Assembly: GCA_963724945.1 (NCBI GenBank)
Contig: CAVRWL010000003.1
Location: forward strand, 372,001-436,000
Reading direction: 5' to 3'
From: Hyphomicrobium_A sp963724945
GTDB taxonomy: Bacteria > Pseudomonadota > Alphaproteobacteria > Rhizobiales > Hyphomicrobiaceae
DNA: 64,000 nucleotides
Shown here one piece after another: positions 52,195 through 60,291 of this stretch (positions within the stretch are counted from its first letter, which is position 1; each line of letters opens with the position of its first letter). Below the pieces are notes generated by a model, which was given only the letters and a program-made list of their open reading frames with translations, was not told the DNA's origin and did no database searches. Made by a program: the position numbers and the translations under genes.

Positions 52195-53225
52195 CCGCGT
52201 GCATCGTCCTCGTCGCCCGAGCGCGGCTCGCGTTCGAGCGGCTTCAAGCCAAGCTTGGCGAAAAGCGCGGCATCGGCGTCCTCGCCGGGATTCTCCGCCG
52301 TCAGAAGCGTTTCGCCGGCAAAGATCGAGTTGGCGCCGGCGAGAAAGCAGAGCGCCTGCGTCTCCTCGCTCATCGCCTTGCGCCCGGCCGACAGTCGCAC
52401 GAACGACTTGGGCATCATGATGCGTGCCAGCGCGATGGTGCGCACGAAGTCGAATGCATCGATTCGTTCCGCGTCGGCGAGCGGCGTACCGGGAATGGCG
52501 ATCAGCATGTTGATCGGCACGCTCTCGGGATGCTGGGGCAGGTTGGCGAGCGCCACCAGCATGTCGACGCGGTCCTGGAGCTCCTCGCCCATGCCAACGA
52601 TGCCGCCGGCGCAGACCTTGATGCCGGCACTACGGACACGCTGCAGCGTGTCCAGGCGGTCGGCGAAGGTGCGCGTCGAGATGATCTCGGCGTAATAGCG
52701 CTCGGACGTGTCGAGGTTGTGATTGTAATAGTCGAGGCCTGCGGCCTTGAGTTGTGCCGCGTCATCGTCGGAGAGCATGCCGAGCGTCATGCACGTCTCG
52801 AGACCCAAGGCCTTCACGCCTTCGACCATCGCGCACACCGCGTCCATGTCGCGCGCCTTGGGCGAGCGCCAGGCCGCGCCCATACAGTAGCGGGTCGCGC
52901 CCGCTTCGCGCGCGCGGCGCGCCTCGGTGACGACGCGGTCGACCTCCATGAGCTTGGTTGCGGCAAGGCCGGTGGCGTGGTGCGCGGACTGGCTGCAATA
53001 GCCGCAATCCTCCGCGCAGCCGCCCGTCTTGATGCTGATGAGCTGGCTCTTTTGGATCGTGTTCGGCTCGAAATGGCGGCGATGGACGGTCTGCGCGCGA
53101 AAAAGGAGATCCATGAAGGACGCCTCATAGATCGCCTGCGCCTCGGCCACCGTCCAGTCGTGGCGCAGCGCCCGATCGGCATTGGGACCCGCTGAGCGGG
53201 TCTCGGACGTCCCCATATCGATCAT
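52191..53225 (-). CDS. bioB: Biotin synthase
   Basis: Radical SAM enzyme (344 residues) inserting sulphur into dethiobiotin. The CxxxCxxC cluster is in GGCAEDCGYCSQSAHH; YNHNLDTSE and GGIVGMGE are typical. GGGAGAG lies about 8 bp before ATG 53225 and supports it over the in-frame ATG nine bases later. It is first in the bioB-F-D-A-Z operon, where all junctions through bioA overlap. Confidence 0.97.
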   Translation of the reverse strand: MIDMGTSETRSAGPNADRALRHDWTVAEAQAIYEASFMDLLFRAQTVHRRHFEPNTIQKSQLISIKTGGCAEDCGYCSQSAHHATGLAATKLMEVDRVVTEARRAREAGATRYCMGAAWRSPKARDMDAVCAMVEGVKALGLETCMTLGMLSDDDAAQLKAAGLDYYNHNLDTSERYYAEIISTRTFADRLDTLQRVRSAGIKVCAGGIVGMGEELQDRVDMLVALANLPQHPESVPINMLIAIPGTPLADAERIDAFDFVRTIALARIMMPKSFVRLSAGRKAMSEETQALCFLAGANSIFAGETLLTAENPGEDADAALFAKLGLKPLEREPRSGDEDDARG

Positions 53226-53250
53226 TGCGCGTTCTCTCCCGTCGAACCGG

Positions 53251-53268
53251 ATGCGCCCGGGGGCGCAT
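53251..53268. promoter_or_regulatory. 18-bp near-palindrome upstream of bioB
   Basis: ATGCGCCC-GG-GGGCGCAT, 25-43 bp upstream of the bioB start. Possible operator or leader hairpin for the biotin operon. It does not resemble the BioR site (TTATMKATAA). Confidence 0.4.
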
Positions 53269-53341
53269 GTTTAGATGTTTGCACCGGCCGCGGGCCGGCT
53301 CGCAAGGGCTAAGGCCCCATACCGGCACGAGGGGCAAAGAT

Positions 53342-53376
53342 GCCCCGCCGAGCTCGGGAGGAGATCTCGGCGGGGC
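53342..53376. other. Strong hairpin, 11-bp stem
   Basis: GCCCCGCCGAG (53342-53352) pairs perfectly with CTCGGCGGGGC (53366-53376) around a 13-nt loop. There is no T-run on either strand. It lies 117-151 bp upstream of bioB, so it could be part of a bioB leader or an independent small RNA. Confidence 0.5.
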
Positions 53377-53811
53377 CAACTGACCGGAGCTGCGGAGGGG
53401 GCTACGCGGGCTGCGGCCAGCAAGAGGGGCTTGCGCGCTCGTGGCGTGCGCGCACGACCGCTCCGGACAAAGGATGCGGCGCGGATAATCGATGCTTGCG
53501 TGAAGAGTGTTGTTCCGCCGCTCGGCTTTCGACGGCGGCCGTCGGGCCGTAAGACATGATTGGCAGGCTGGCGCCGAGCCAATTGTTGTTTCCTTGCGCG
53601 GCGGACCGCGACGACACTCGTCCGAATGTCGGATTGACGCAGGCTCGCCCGAATGGTTTACGCCAAGACAGATGCGCAACGAAGAACATTGAACAACGGC
53701 CTCGATGCCGCGATGGACGATCTCGCGCTTGTTTGCCGCAGCATGCAGTTAAAGCCCTGAAATAAGCGTGGACAAAGCCACAGCCGTCCGAGAAATTTGT
53801 GCTATGGTTAC

Positions 53812-53828
53812 AGTACAATTATTGTACT
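53812..53828. promoter_or_regulatory. Perfect 17-bp palindrome, candidate GntR-type operator
   Basis: AGTACAATTATTGTACT, two exact 8-bp arms around one T, sits in a locally AT-rich stretch 164 bp upstream of the regulator gene at 53992. GntR-family HutC-type proteins bind palindromes of about this size with GT...AC ends, so autoregulation is likely. Confidence 0.65.
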
Positions 53829-53991
53829 CTTCTTTAATATATCGAAACGGCGACAACTGAATGTTCGTGCATCCTTGATTGCAAGCGGGGTCCTGTGCCT
53901 TGTCACAAACAGATGACAGCGCGCGCACGACAGTGAGCTTGTCCGCTGCCGGGGATGCGTTCACTCAGCAAACCCTTGAGGGTCCAGACAG

Positions 53992-54714
53992 ATGACAGCG
54001 GTAGGTCGCTTTTCAACCCGCCCGCTCTACTTGCAGGTCAAGGACATGCTGGTCCAGCGCATCGTTGCGGGCGCCTGGAAGCCCGGGGCCGCAATCCCCA
54101 ACGAGATCGAGCTCTCGCGCGAGCTCGGCATCAGCGTCGGCACCGTGCGCAAGGCGCTCGACGAGATGGAAGGCGAGCGGCTGATCTCGCGGCGGCAGGG
54201 CCGGGGCACGTTCGTCATCGATCAAACTTCGGACGAATGTGCGATCCGGTTCAGCAATCTGCGCGACCCCGACGGAATTCGTGTCGTCGGCGAGGTCCAG
54301 AGCTGCGAGATCGCCCCGGCCACGGCCAACGAGGCGGAGTCGCGCCACCTGCAGCTGCGCAGCGGAGAGCCGGTATATCGCCTGCACCGCGTGCGCTCGT
54401 ACGACGGCCATCCGTTCATGGTCGAGGATTCGACCGTTCCCCAGTCGCGGTTTCCAGGGCTCGTGCAGGGAAGCGAGATTTCCGCAACGATCGTCGTCCT
54501 CGCCCATCGCTACGGCATCCTGCTCGCGCGCGCCGAGGAGAAGATCGGCGTCACCACCGCCAAGGGCGACGTTGCCCAAGCCCTCAAGGTCGCCGAGGGC
54601 GCCCCGCTTTTGAAGCTCGACAGCATCGTGTTCGCGATCGACGGACGGCCGATCGAGTGGCGCGTAGCCCGTTGCCACCTGCGCGACACCTACTACCAGA
54701 CCGAGATCCACTGA
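53992..54714 (+). CDS. GntR-family transcriptional regulator with UTRA domain (HutC subfamily)
   Basis: 240 residues: an N-terminal winged helix (PLYLQVKDMLVQRIVAGAW, PNEIELSRELGISVGTVRKAL, RRQGRGTFV) and a C-terminal UTRA ligand-binding domain (VYRLHRVRSYDGHPFMVEDSTVP, APLLKLDSIVFAIDGRPIEW). The ligand is not predictable; UTRA proteins sense sugars, histidine derivatives or phosphonates. It is not BioR, which has a FadR-type (FCD) C-terminus. GAGGG lies about 10 bp upstream. No catabolic genes are adjacent, so its targets are unclear; the perfect palindrome upstream suggests at least autoregulation. Confidence 0.88.
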   Translation: MTAVGRFSTRPLYLQVKDMLVQRIVAGAWKPGAAIPNEIELSRELGISVGTVRKALDEMEGERLISRRQGRGTFVIDQTSDECAIRFSNLRDPDGIRVVGEVQSCEIAPATANEAESRHLQLRSGEPVYRLHRVRSYDGHPFMVEDSTVPQSRFPGLVQGSEISATIVVLAHRYGILLARAEEKIGVTTAKGDVAQALKVAEGAPLLKLDSIVFAIDGRPIEWRVARCHLRDTYYQTEIH

Positions 54715-55120
54715 GGCCCCAACCCGCTCAAGCTCGCTGCCGTCGCCGCGCCCCGGCACTGTCGCAATGACGCGGAACAGCCTGCGTGTTGTCGATGTGT
54801 GCGTGGAACATCTCCGCGTCCGCACGATGCGGGCCTTGACCATGGGCGCCCGGACCATGCGCGTCCCTCCGGTGGGCGATCGAATTGCTGGTCGTCGATC
54901 AAAAGGATGCTTCTCTTGGCCTGACGAGCGTCCGAGCGGTTGATCATCACCTTGAGGCCGCGCGGCGGCGTGAGATCGTCGCAGCCGTCACGTCGCTGCA
55001 AGCCGGCGAACATCACTTTCGCTTAATCCTCCGAACTCCGAACGACTTGTGAGTGGGGCGGTCCTAGCGTAGTCTGAGCGCCGCCTTCCCACCTCGCAAA
55101 CGCTCGTTCGGACGGTGACT
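54715..55120. other. Intergenic region after the GntR regulator
   Basis: About 400 bp. I see no complete gene. From 54879 to 55052 there is an open plus-strand frame of about 57 codons (beginning IELLVVDQKDASLGLTS) that lacks a start codon and ribosome-binding site. It has a protein-like composition and may be a gene remnant. Confidence 0.35.
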
Positions 55121-55270
55121 ATGCGCATCCTGTGGATCATCGTTCTTGGCCTTTTGGCGTTCGTCGTCTGGGACAGCATTGAGAACGACGGCCAGTGGGG
55201 ACGTGCTGCCGGTCAGACAGTGCAGCAGGACGTGGGTGAGGTGCTGCGGGAGTTCGGCTTGGGGATCTAG
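55121..55270 (+). CDS. 49-residue small membrane protein
   Basis: ATG 55121 to TAG 55270 encodes an N-terminal hydrophobic helix (ILWIIVLGLLAFVVW) followed by a polar tail (DSIENDGQWGRAAGQTVQQ, DVGEVLREFGLGI). The topology is that of many uncharacterised single-pass proteins in this bacterial order. No strong ribosome-binding site is seen (CGGTGACT before the ATG). It stands alone, transcribed in the same direction as its neighbours. Confidence 0.55.
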   Translation: MRILWIIVLGLLAFVVWDSIENDGQWGRAAGQTVQQDVGEVLREFGLGI

Positions 55271-55526
55271 CCGGCGCGCAAGCCGGCGCCTTTCCGCGAA
55301 TCGCGCCGCCCTTTTCTCGATTAGTTAAGCAGTGTCAAGAATTGGGGCAGAAACGTTGTTCCGAGCCTCAAGCCAACCGGTATTAATTCGGTAACGCATG
55401 TAGGAGTTAACGATTGTAATTGTCGTTGATTCATTTCAACTCTGTCCCTTGAACGCGGGGGGAGGGCCCGGCCGGGCGGCCGGCACCCGCGAAGGAACTT
55501 TCCGTCGAGGATGGGAAGGGGGACGC

Positions 55527-55787
55527 ATGATGAGGGGACTACAGACCGGGCACTTGCTCGGCCTCTTGGAGCGCAACGAGATCCTCAAGACGCGTGGCTT
55601 CGCCCTGAGCCGCACGCCAGCGGGCGGCATCGTGATCGATCGTTCTGGCCACGTGCACGGGATCTGGGATTTCGACGGCCGTTGCTACACATGGAGGTCT
55701 CCCAGCAGCAGCGAGGCGATTTTCCGCACCGATAGCCCGACCTCGGCGGTGGTCTACACCCTCGTCGCCCTGTCGCGGACTCCCTGA
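55527..55787 (+). CDS. Small hypothetical protein (86 residues)
   Basis: ATG 55527 with GGGAAGGGGGA just upstream. The protein has a helical N-terminus (LQTGHLLGLLERNEIL) and a compact beta-rich remainder (GGIVIDRSGHVHGIWDFDGRCYTWRSP). No signal peptide and no family recognised. The 256 bp before it are AT-richer than average and hold only a Pro/Gly-rich upstream extension of the frame. Confidence 0.6.
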   Translation: MMRGLQTGHLLGLLERNEILKTRGFALSRTPAGGIVIDRSGHVHGIWDFDGRCYTWRSPSSSEAIFRTDSPTSAVVYTLVALSRTP

Positions 55788-55833
55788 CGAGCGGCGGCTA
55801 ACGAGCACGGTCCGCTTGCGCCTCATTATCCGA

Positions 55834-56709
55834 TCAGGACGGCACCTTGCTCAGCGGCTCTGTCGTGGCATGAACGACGTCGAAGGGCCGGTCGTGCTGA
55901 AGCGAGGGCACCCGCCGGCGAACATCCTCCAACAGCTGCAAATCTATGTCGGCAAACGCGACTGTCGGCTCGATGCCGCCTTCGCAGAGGATCTCGCCCC
56001 ACGGCGAGACGACGAGGCTGTGGCCGAAGGTCTCGCGCCCATTCTCATGCCTGCCCCCTTGTGCCGCGGCGAGCACGAAGGCCTGCGATTCGATCGCGCG
56101 CGCGCGCACAAGCGTGTGCCAATGCGCCAGTCCCGTCGGACGGGTGAACGCAGAAGGAACCGCCAGAAACTTGGCACCCGCGCGCGCGAGCGCGCGATAG
56201 AGGTGGGGAAAGCGCAGATCGTAGCAGATGGTCAGGCCGAGCAGCCCCCACGGCATATCGGCTATGACCGCGTGCTGCCCGGGCTGATAGTTGGCGCTCT
56301 CTTTGTAGCTTTCTCCGCCGCCGAGATCGACGTCGAACATGTGGATCTTATCGTAGCGCGCCGTGACCTCGCCGGCGGGCGAGATCAGGAGCGAACGATT
56401 GGCGATTCTGCCGCCCGCAAGCAGGACCGGCATCGAGCCGATGTGCAGCCAGATCGCGAGCTCTTTTGCCAATGCCTGAAAGTGTAAAAGCGCGGGATTT
56501 CCGTCCTCGGGCTTCACCGCGGCCAGAAGCCGGGCGCGATCGAGCTCCATGAGGGTGGTCATCTCGGGCGTCTGGACGTATTGGGCGCCGCCTTTGGCCG
56601 CCGCGCGAACGAGGCTCGTCGCATCGGCCACGTTCTTGTCGACATCGCGCCCGGAGCACATCTGCGCCAGGGCGACGCGGAACGAGCCTGCCTCGCCCGG
56701 GCCCGTCAT
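55834..56709 (-). CDS. Carbon-nitrogen hydrolase (nitrilase superfamily, Nit1/deaminated-glutathione amidase type)
   Basis: 291 residues with the Glu-Lys-Cys triad of the nitrilase fold: Glu in TPEMTTL, Lys in ARYDKIHMFDVD and Cys in LTICYDLRFP. The sequence HMFDVDLGGGESYKES is characteristic of the Nit1/Nit2 branch, whose members hydrolyse deaminated glutathione (a metabolite-repair task). Placement beside glutaredoxin grxC, as in many Alphaproteobacteria, supports a thiol-metabolism role. Confidence 0.9.
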   Translation of the reverse strand: MTGPGEAGSFRVALAQMCSGRDVDKNVADATSLVRAAAKGGAQYVQTPEMTTLMELDRARLLAAVKPEDGNPALLHFQALAKELAIWLHIGSMPVLLAGGRIANRSLLISPAGEVTARYDKIHMFDVDLGGGESYKESANYQPGQHAVIADMPWGLLGLTICYDLRFPHLYRALARAGAKFLAVPSAFTRPTGLAHWHTLVRARAIESQAFVLAAAQGGRHENGRETFGHSLVVSPWGEILCEGGIEPTVAFADIDLQLLEDVRRRVPSLQHDRPFDVVHATTEPLSKVPS

Positions 56710-56742
56710 TACGAGGGGCCCTTTGCACCAAAGCCTGCCCGC

Positions 56743-57000
56743 TCAGGCAGCAAGCAACACATCGAGCTTTCCTTCGCGTTCGAGCGCGTAGAGATCGTCG
56801 CAACCCCCGACGTGCATTTCGCCGATCCAGATCTGCGGTACCGTCGAGCGCCCGCCGGCCTTCTGGGACATTTCCGCCCTTAGCTCCCGGCGGCACCCCA
56901 CGTCGACCTCCTTAAAGCCGACGCCTTTCTTGCGCAGCAGCTCCTTTGCCATGTGGCAATAGGGGCAAAGTTTCGTCGTATAGACAGTGATGTTCGCCAT
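56743..57000 (-). CDS. grxC: Glutaredoxin 3
   Basis: 85-residue dithiol glutaredoxin: active-site CPYC in TKLCPYCHMAKELL, the cis-proline TVPQIWIG and GGCDDL. It reduces disulphides and glutathione mixed disulphides in the cytosol. Start at 57000 fits the family length; the frame extends upstream to 57183 with no support. It lies between comF and the amidase gene, all on the minus strand (comF-grxC-amidase). Confidence 0.94.
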   Translation of the reverse strand: MANITVYTTKLCPYCHMAKELLRKKGVGFKEVDVGCRRELRAEMSQKAGGRSTVPQIWIGEMHVGGCDDLYALEREGKLDVLLAA

Positions 57001-57112
57001 GGATCCCGATGCATCCCCTTTCCGGCGCTCAGCCATGCCACCAATCCTAATCGCTCTTCGAGTCGCCGCAAATATGGCCGGCGTCGCACCCTTGATGCCA
57101 TTTGAGCGCGGC

Positions 57113-57880
57113 TCACGTGGATACCGGGGCGGCGTCGGTGACGAGCGCCAGGCTGAGGACTTCGATGCGGGCCGCTCCGGCACGCCGCAAGGCGCGCGCG
57201 CAGGCCTCGGCCGTCGCCCCTGTTGTTATGACGTCGTCGATGAGCACCACGTTGGCACCCGCTATGCGGGACTTGCGACCGGGCGGCACGGCGAAGGCGC
57301 CCGCGACGTTTTGGCGGCGCTGCGGGCGGGTTAACCCAACCTGAGGCCGCGTCCGGCGCGTGCGCTTCAGCGCCAGCGGGTCGAGCGCTACTCCCGTCAG
57401 ACGAGCAACCTCGAGCGCGAGGATCGCCGACTGGTTGAAGCGGCGGCTCAAGAGGCGCCCGCGCGTGAGCGGCACGGGAACGATGAGGTGCGCGGAGCCG
57501 AGAAACTCGGCGCCCGCCTCTGCGAGCCAGCGCCCGAACAGGCGTCGCGCATCATGCCGATCCCGGAACTTGAGGTCGTGCACGAGCCTGCGCATGACGC
57601 CGTCGAAGCGGGCAACCGCGCGCGCTCTGTCGTAATCCGGCGGATCGGCCGCAGCCAATGCCGAAACCATCGTGCCGCCGGTATCGAACGGCATCGGCAG
57701 ACCGAGGCGGTCGCACAAGGGCGCCCGGATGAAATCGATCTCTCCCCAGCACTTGGGGCAGAGCGCGTCATGCGAGGCGAGCGGCGCGTGGCAGGCGACG
57801 CACAGCGGCGGCACGAGGAAGTCGGCGAGCGCGCCGGCCGCGTGCCGGAGAGCGAGTGCGGCTCGTCCCCCATCGAGCAT
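57113..57880 (-). CDS. comF: ComF family phosphoribosyltransferase-like protein
   Basis: About 255 residues. An N-terminal zinc-finger-like part (PLCVACHAPLASHDALCPKCW, four Cys) is followed by FDGVMRRLVHDLKFRDR and the PRTase motif VVLIDDVITTGAT. ComF helps DNA uptake in competent bacteria. I start it at 57880 because AAGGTG precedes that ATG and typical ComF N-termini begin there; the ATG at 57940 would translate a 14-bp tandem duplication. Confidence 0.88.
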   Translation of the reverse strand: MLDGGRAALALRHAAGALADFLVPPLCVACHAPLASHDALCPKCWGEIDFIRAPLCDRLGLPMPFDTGGTMVSALAAADPPDYDRARAVARFDGVMRRLVHDLKFRDRHDARRLFGRWLAEAGAEFLGSAHLIVPVPLTRGRLLSRRFNQSAILALEVARLTGVALDPLALKRTRRTRPQVGLTRPQRRQNVAGAFAVPPGRKSRIAGANVVLIDDVITTGATAEACARALRRAGAARIEVLSLALVTDAAPVST

Positions 57881-57900
57881 AGCCCACCTTGACCTATCGC

Positions 57901-57928
57901 TGGCTAAGAGCGTCTGGCTAAGAGTGTC
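57901..57928 (+). repeat. 14-bp tandem duplication upstream of comF
   Basis: TGGCTAAGAGCGTC (57901-57914) is followed by TGGCTAAGAGTGTC (57915-57928), differing by one base. It lies in the comF/methyltransferase divergent promoter region. Confidence 0.7.
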
Positions 57929-57993
57929 GTGACGCCCCATGTTAACCTGCAAAGGGCGGCACCGCGAGCGCCCATCTAACTCGGATTATACCC

Positions 57994-58893
57994 TTGCAGC
58001 CCCCGAGCCCCGATCTGCCTCAGATCTTCGATCGCGCCTTGCTTCTGCGCCGGCGCGAGCGCTCAGCGCCGCTGGCCGGGGCTCATGATTTTCTCCTCAG
58101 TCGCGTTTCCGACGATATCGCTGAGCGGCTCGCCATTATCCGCCGCTCGTTTCCGCTCGCGGCCAACATCGGCGCCCATCACGGCCTCCTTTCCCGGCGC
58201 ATTAGCGGTCTCGCCGGCATCGAGCGCATCATCGACGTCGAGCGCTCGGGCGCACTCCTCGGCCAATGCGACCGCTTGCGCGTCGAGGCCGACGAGGAGG
58301 CGCTGCCGTTTGCGCCGGCCTCGCTCGATCTCGTCGTGTCGGGGCTTGCGCTCCACCTCGTCAACGACCTGCCGGGCGCGCTGGTGCAGATCCGTCGCGC
58401 GCTGAAGCCCGATGGGCTCTTGCTCGCCTCTGTGCTCGGCGGGGAGACGCTGAGAGAGCTGCGCGAGGCGTGGCTCTTGGCGGAAACGGAGGTCGCAGGC
58501 GGTGTCTCTCCGCGCGTTGCTCCGTTCGCCGACGTGCGCGATCTCGGCGCGCTGCTGCAGCGGGCGGGGTTCGCGCTTCCCGTCGTCGACAGCGAGATCG
58601 TAACCGTAACCTACGCCTCACCGCTCGCGCTGATGCGCGAGCTCAAGGCGATGGGCGCAAGCAACATGCTCTCGAGCCGCCGCCGCCGGCCGGTGACGCG
58701 GCGTCTGCTCGAGCGCGCGACAGAGATTTATGCGGACCGCTTCGCAAACGCGGACGGACGCGTGCCGGCAACGTTCGAGATCCTGACGCTGACCGCCTGG
58801 GCGCCCGACGAGAGCCAGCCCAAGCCCCTGCGCCCCGGCTCTGCGCAGACTCGCCTCGCCGATGCGCTCGGCGTGACCGAGCGCAAGCTTTAG
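57994..58893 (+). CDS. SAM-dependent methyltransferase/hydroxylase, NDUFAF5-like
   Basis: 299 residues of the class I methyltransferase fold, resembling the mitochondrial complex I assembly factor NDUFAF5 and BioC-like proteins: FDRALLLRRRERSA at the N-terminus, ANIGAHHGLLSRR (replacing the usual Gly-rich SAM loop), LPFAPASLDLVVSGLALHLVNDLPGAL, and SRRRRPVTRRLLERA. The degenerate SAM loop is typical of the NDUFAF5 group, which hydroxylates an arginine of the NDUFS7 subunit in humans. TTG is used as start. Divergent from comF. BioC is the alternative, but BioZ is present in this genome. Confidence 0.8.
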   Translation: MQPPSPDLPQIFDRALLLRRRERSAPLAGAHDFLLSRVSDDIAERLAIIRRSFPLAANIGAHHGLLSRRISGLAGIERIIDVERSGALLGQCDRLRVEADEEALPFAPASLDLVVSGLALHLVNDLPGALVQIRRALKPDGLLLASVLGGETLRELREAWLLAETEVAGGVSPRVAPFADVRDLGALLQRAGFALPVVDSEIVTVTYASPLALMRELKAMGASNMLSSRRRRPVTRRLLERATEIYADRFANADGRVPATFEILTLTAWAPDESQPKPLRPGSAQTRLADALGVTERKL

Positions 58894-58905
58894 CGAGTAG
58901 CGAGG

Positions 58906-59313
58906 CTAACCCAACAGGTCGCGCAGCGGCGCGATCAGCGGACCGTCGGCCGGCGGCATCGGATAGCGGGCAAGCTGCGCCGGTCGCACCCAAGCGATCT
59001 CCTGGCCTTCGCGCGGCGTGATCGTGCCGTCCCACTGCCGGACGAGATAGAGCGGCATCAGCAGATGGAACGCATCGTAGGCGTGGCTCGCAAACGTGAA
59101 CGGATGCAGGCAAGTGGGGCACACGTCGATGCCGAGCTCCTCGGCGAGCTCGCGGCGCAGTGCCGATTCCGGCGTCTCGTTGCTCTCGACCTTGCCGCCG
59201 GGAAACTCCCACAGGCCCGCCATCGGCCGGCCCGCAGGGCGGCGCGTGAGCAAGATGCGATCATCGCGATCGATGAGCGCCGCGGCGGCAACAAGCAGGA
59301 TCTCTCGGGCCAT
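58906..59313 (-). CDS. mutT: Nudix hydrolase, MutT-like 8-oxo-dGTP pyrophosphatase
   Basis: 135 residues with the complete Nudix box (GGKVESNETPESALRRELAEELGI). The preceding AGLWEFPGGK and the N-terminal LLTRRPAGRPMAG fit MutT, which removes oxidised dGTP. Start ATG has GGAGGG-like sequence upstream (GAGATCC is weak). Confidence 0.9.
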   Translation of the reverse strand: MAREILLVAAAALIDRDDRILLTRRPAGRPMAGLWEFPGGKVESNETPESALRRELAEELGIDVCPTCLHPFTFASHAYDAFHLLMPLYLVRQWDGTITPREGQEIAWVRPAQLARYPMPPADGPLIAPLRDLLG

Positions 59314-59419
59314 GGGGAGCCCATAGCCGACGATTGCCGCCCGGGCTAGAGGAAGCGCGGCGCACTTCAGCGAAAATAGACGGGGATGGCACCGTGTGCC
59401 GGTTTTTTTGCCAACGCCG

Positions 59420-59761
59420 CTATTCGGCCGCGATCACGCGCGTGCCGTCGGCCTTCTCCTCCTGCACCACGGTGAAGCCCTCGAACTCGGGGTGTCCGAG
59501 ATAGAGCGGCTTGTTGGAGCCGGCGTTGGCGTGCGCCTTGCGGAATTGCTCCGACTTGGTCCAGGCCTCGAAGTCGGCATAGGAGCGCCACATCGCATGC
59601 GAGGAATAGAGCGTGTGATCCTCGCGCTCGGGTCCTTTCAGGAGATGGAAGACGATGAAGCCCGGCATCTCGCTCAAGTGCCCCTCGCGCTTGGCCCAGA
59701 CCTGCTCGAAGTCGCGCTCCGAGCCCTTTTTGACCCTGAAGCGATTCATGGCGATGTACAT
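59420..59761 (-). CDS. Antibiotic biosynthesis monooxygenase-domain (HmoA-like) protein
   Basis: 113 residues of the dimeric alpha/beta-barrel (ABM) fold: MYIAMNRFRVKKGSERDFEQVW, EMPGFIVFHLLKG, YSSHAMWRSYADFEAWTKSEQFRKAHA. It resembles HmoA/IsdG-type haem-degrading monooxygenases, where an Asn, His and Trp line the haem pocket; Asn7, His and Trp candidates are present, so haem degradation is plausible but unproven. AAGGAGA precedes the ATG. The frame to 59839 is unsupported upstream. Confidence 0.78.
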   Translation of the reverse strand: MYIAMNRFRVKKGSERDFEQVWAKREGHLSEMPGFIVFHLLKGPEREDHTLYSSHAMWRSYADFEAWTKSEQFRKAHANAGSNKPLYLGHPEFEGFTVVQEEKADGTRVIAAE

Positions 59762-59904
59762 CGTCGTCTCCTTGTCTGCCGTCTGCCGCGGGCGGACGCT
59801 TGCCTCCGCCGCTCGTAAGCGCAGGAGTATAGGCGACATCCATCAGATTGGTGACCGTGCGAGACAAGGGCAACGTCGTCGCTAGCCTTGTAGCTCAAGC
59901 TCGC

Positions 59905-60291
59905 TCAAGAGGCGCTTTTCGCGCCAGGCTCGGCGGCAGACGCCATTTGCCGCCGCAGCCAGCGCTCGATGACCGCGACGATGTGCGCAACTTCGCGCTC
60001 GCCGAGAGGGCGGCCGCGGGGAATGCCGTGCCATTTGCCGAGGCAGCCGCGGCAGCAGGTGGCGGTCGCATGCTGGGCGACGAACACGGGATGGCCGCGA
60101 AAGGGCGTCTGCTTGCCGTCGTTCGTAGGCTCGGCCGGCGCCAGGCGCGTGGCGATGAAATCGCGTGCGTGCGCGAGCACGACGGGAAGCCCCTTCTTGG
60201 CGAGGTAATCGCGCTCGCGCGGACCGAGCCGGAAGCGCGAGCGGAAGGGCGAGGTCGAAAGCCTTGCGAAGATTGCGTCGATGTCGTGCAT
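59905..60291 (-). CDS. DUF4186 family protein
   Basis: 128 residues. The diagnostic block NDGKQTPFRGHPVFVAQHATATCCRGCLGKWH is present, with paired Cys (TCCRGCL) and His that suggest metal binding, preceded by FRSRFRLGPRERDYLAKKG and HARDFIATRL. Function unknown; the family is common in bacteria, usually as a stand-alone gene. The ATG at 60291 fits the family's N-terminus. Confidence 0.85.
   Translation of the reverse strand: MHDIDAIFARLSTSPFRSRFRLGPRERDYLAKKGLPVVLAHARDFIATRLAPAEPTNDGKQTPFRGHPVFVAQHATATCCRGCLGKWHGIPRGRPLGEREVAHIVAVIERWLRRQMASAAEPGAKSAS

Larger units (their letters stand above)
53269..53991. other. Long intergenic region between bioB and the gntR-type gene
   Basis: About 720 bp with no convincing protein gene. 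The left half is very GC-rich and structured, including CCGGCCGCGGGCCGG (about 53283-53297) and the 11-bp hairpin at 53342. The right part (53760-53900) turns AT-rich and holds the palindrome at 53812. A minus-strand frame of 138 codons (53402-53818) has no ribosome-binding site and no family features. A structured RNA in 53270-53540 is possible but I cannot name one. Confidence 0.4.

Noticed and set aside
53226..53400. BioR operator upstream of bioB
   Set aside because: No TTATMKATAA-like sequence is present; the closest string (TTAGATG) does not fit.
53402..53818. Minus-strand frame of 138 codons in the bioB-gntR gap
   Set aside because: No ribosome-binding site, mixed Cys/Ser/Arg composition, no family pattern, and it ends over the operator palindrome.
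53992..54714. The GntR gene as BioR, the biotin repressor
   Set aside because: Its C-terminal half is UTRA (HutC type), whereas BioR belongs to the FadR/FCD branch.
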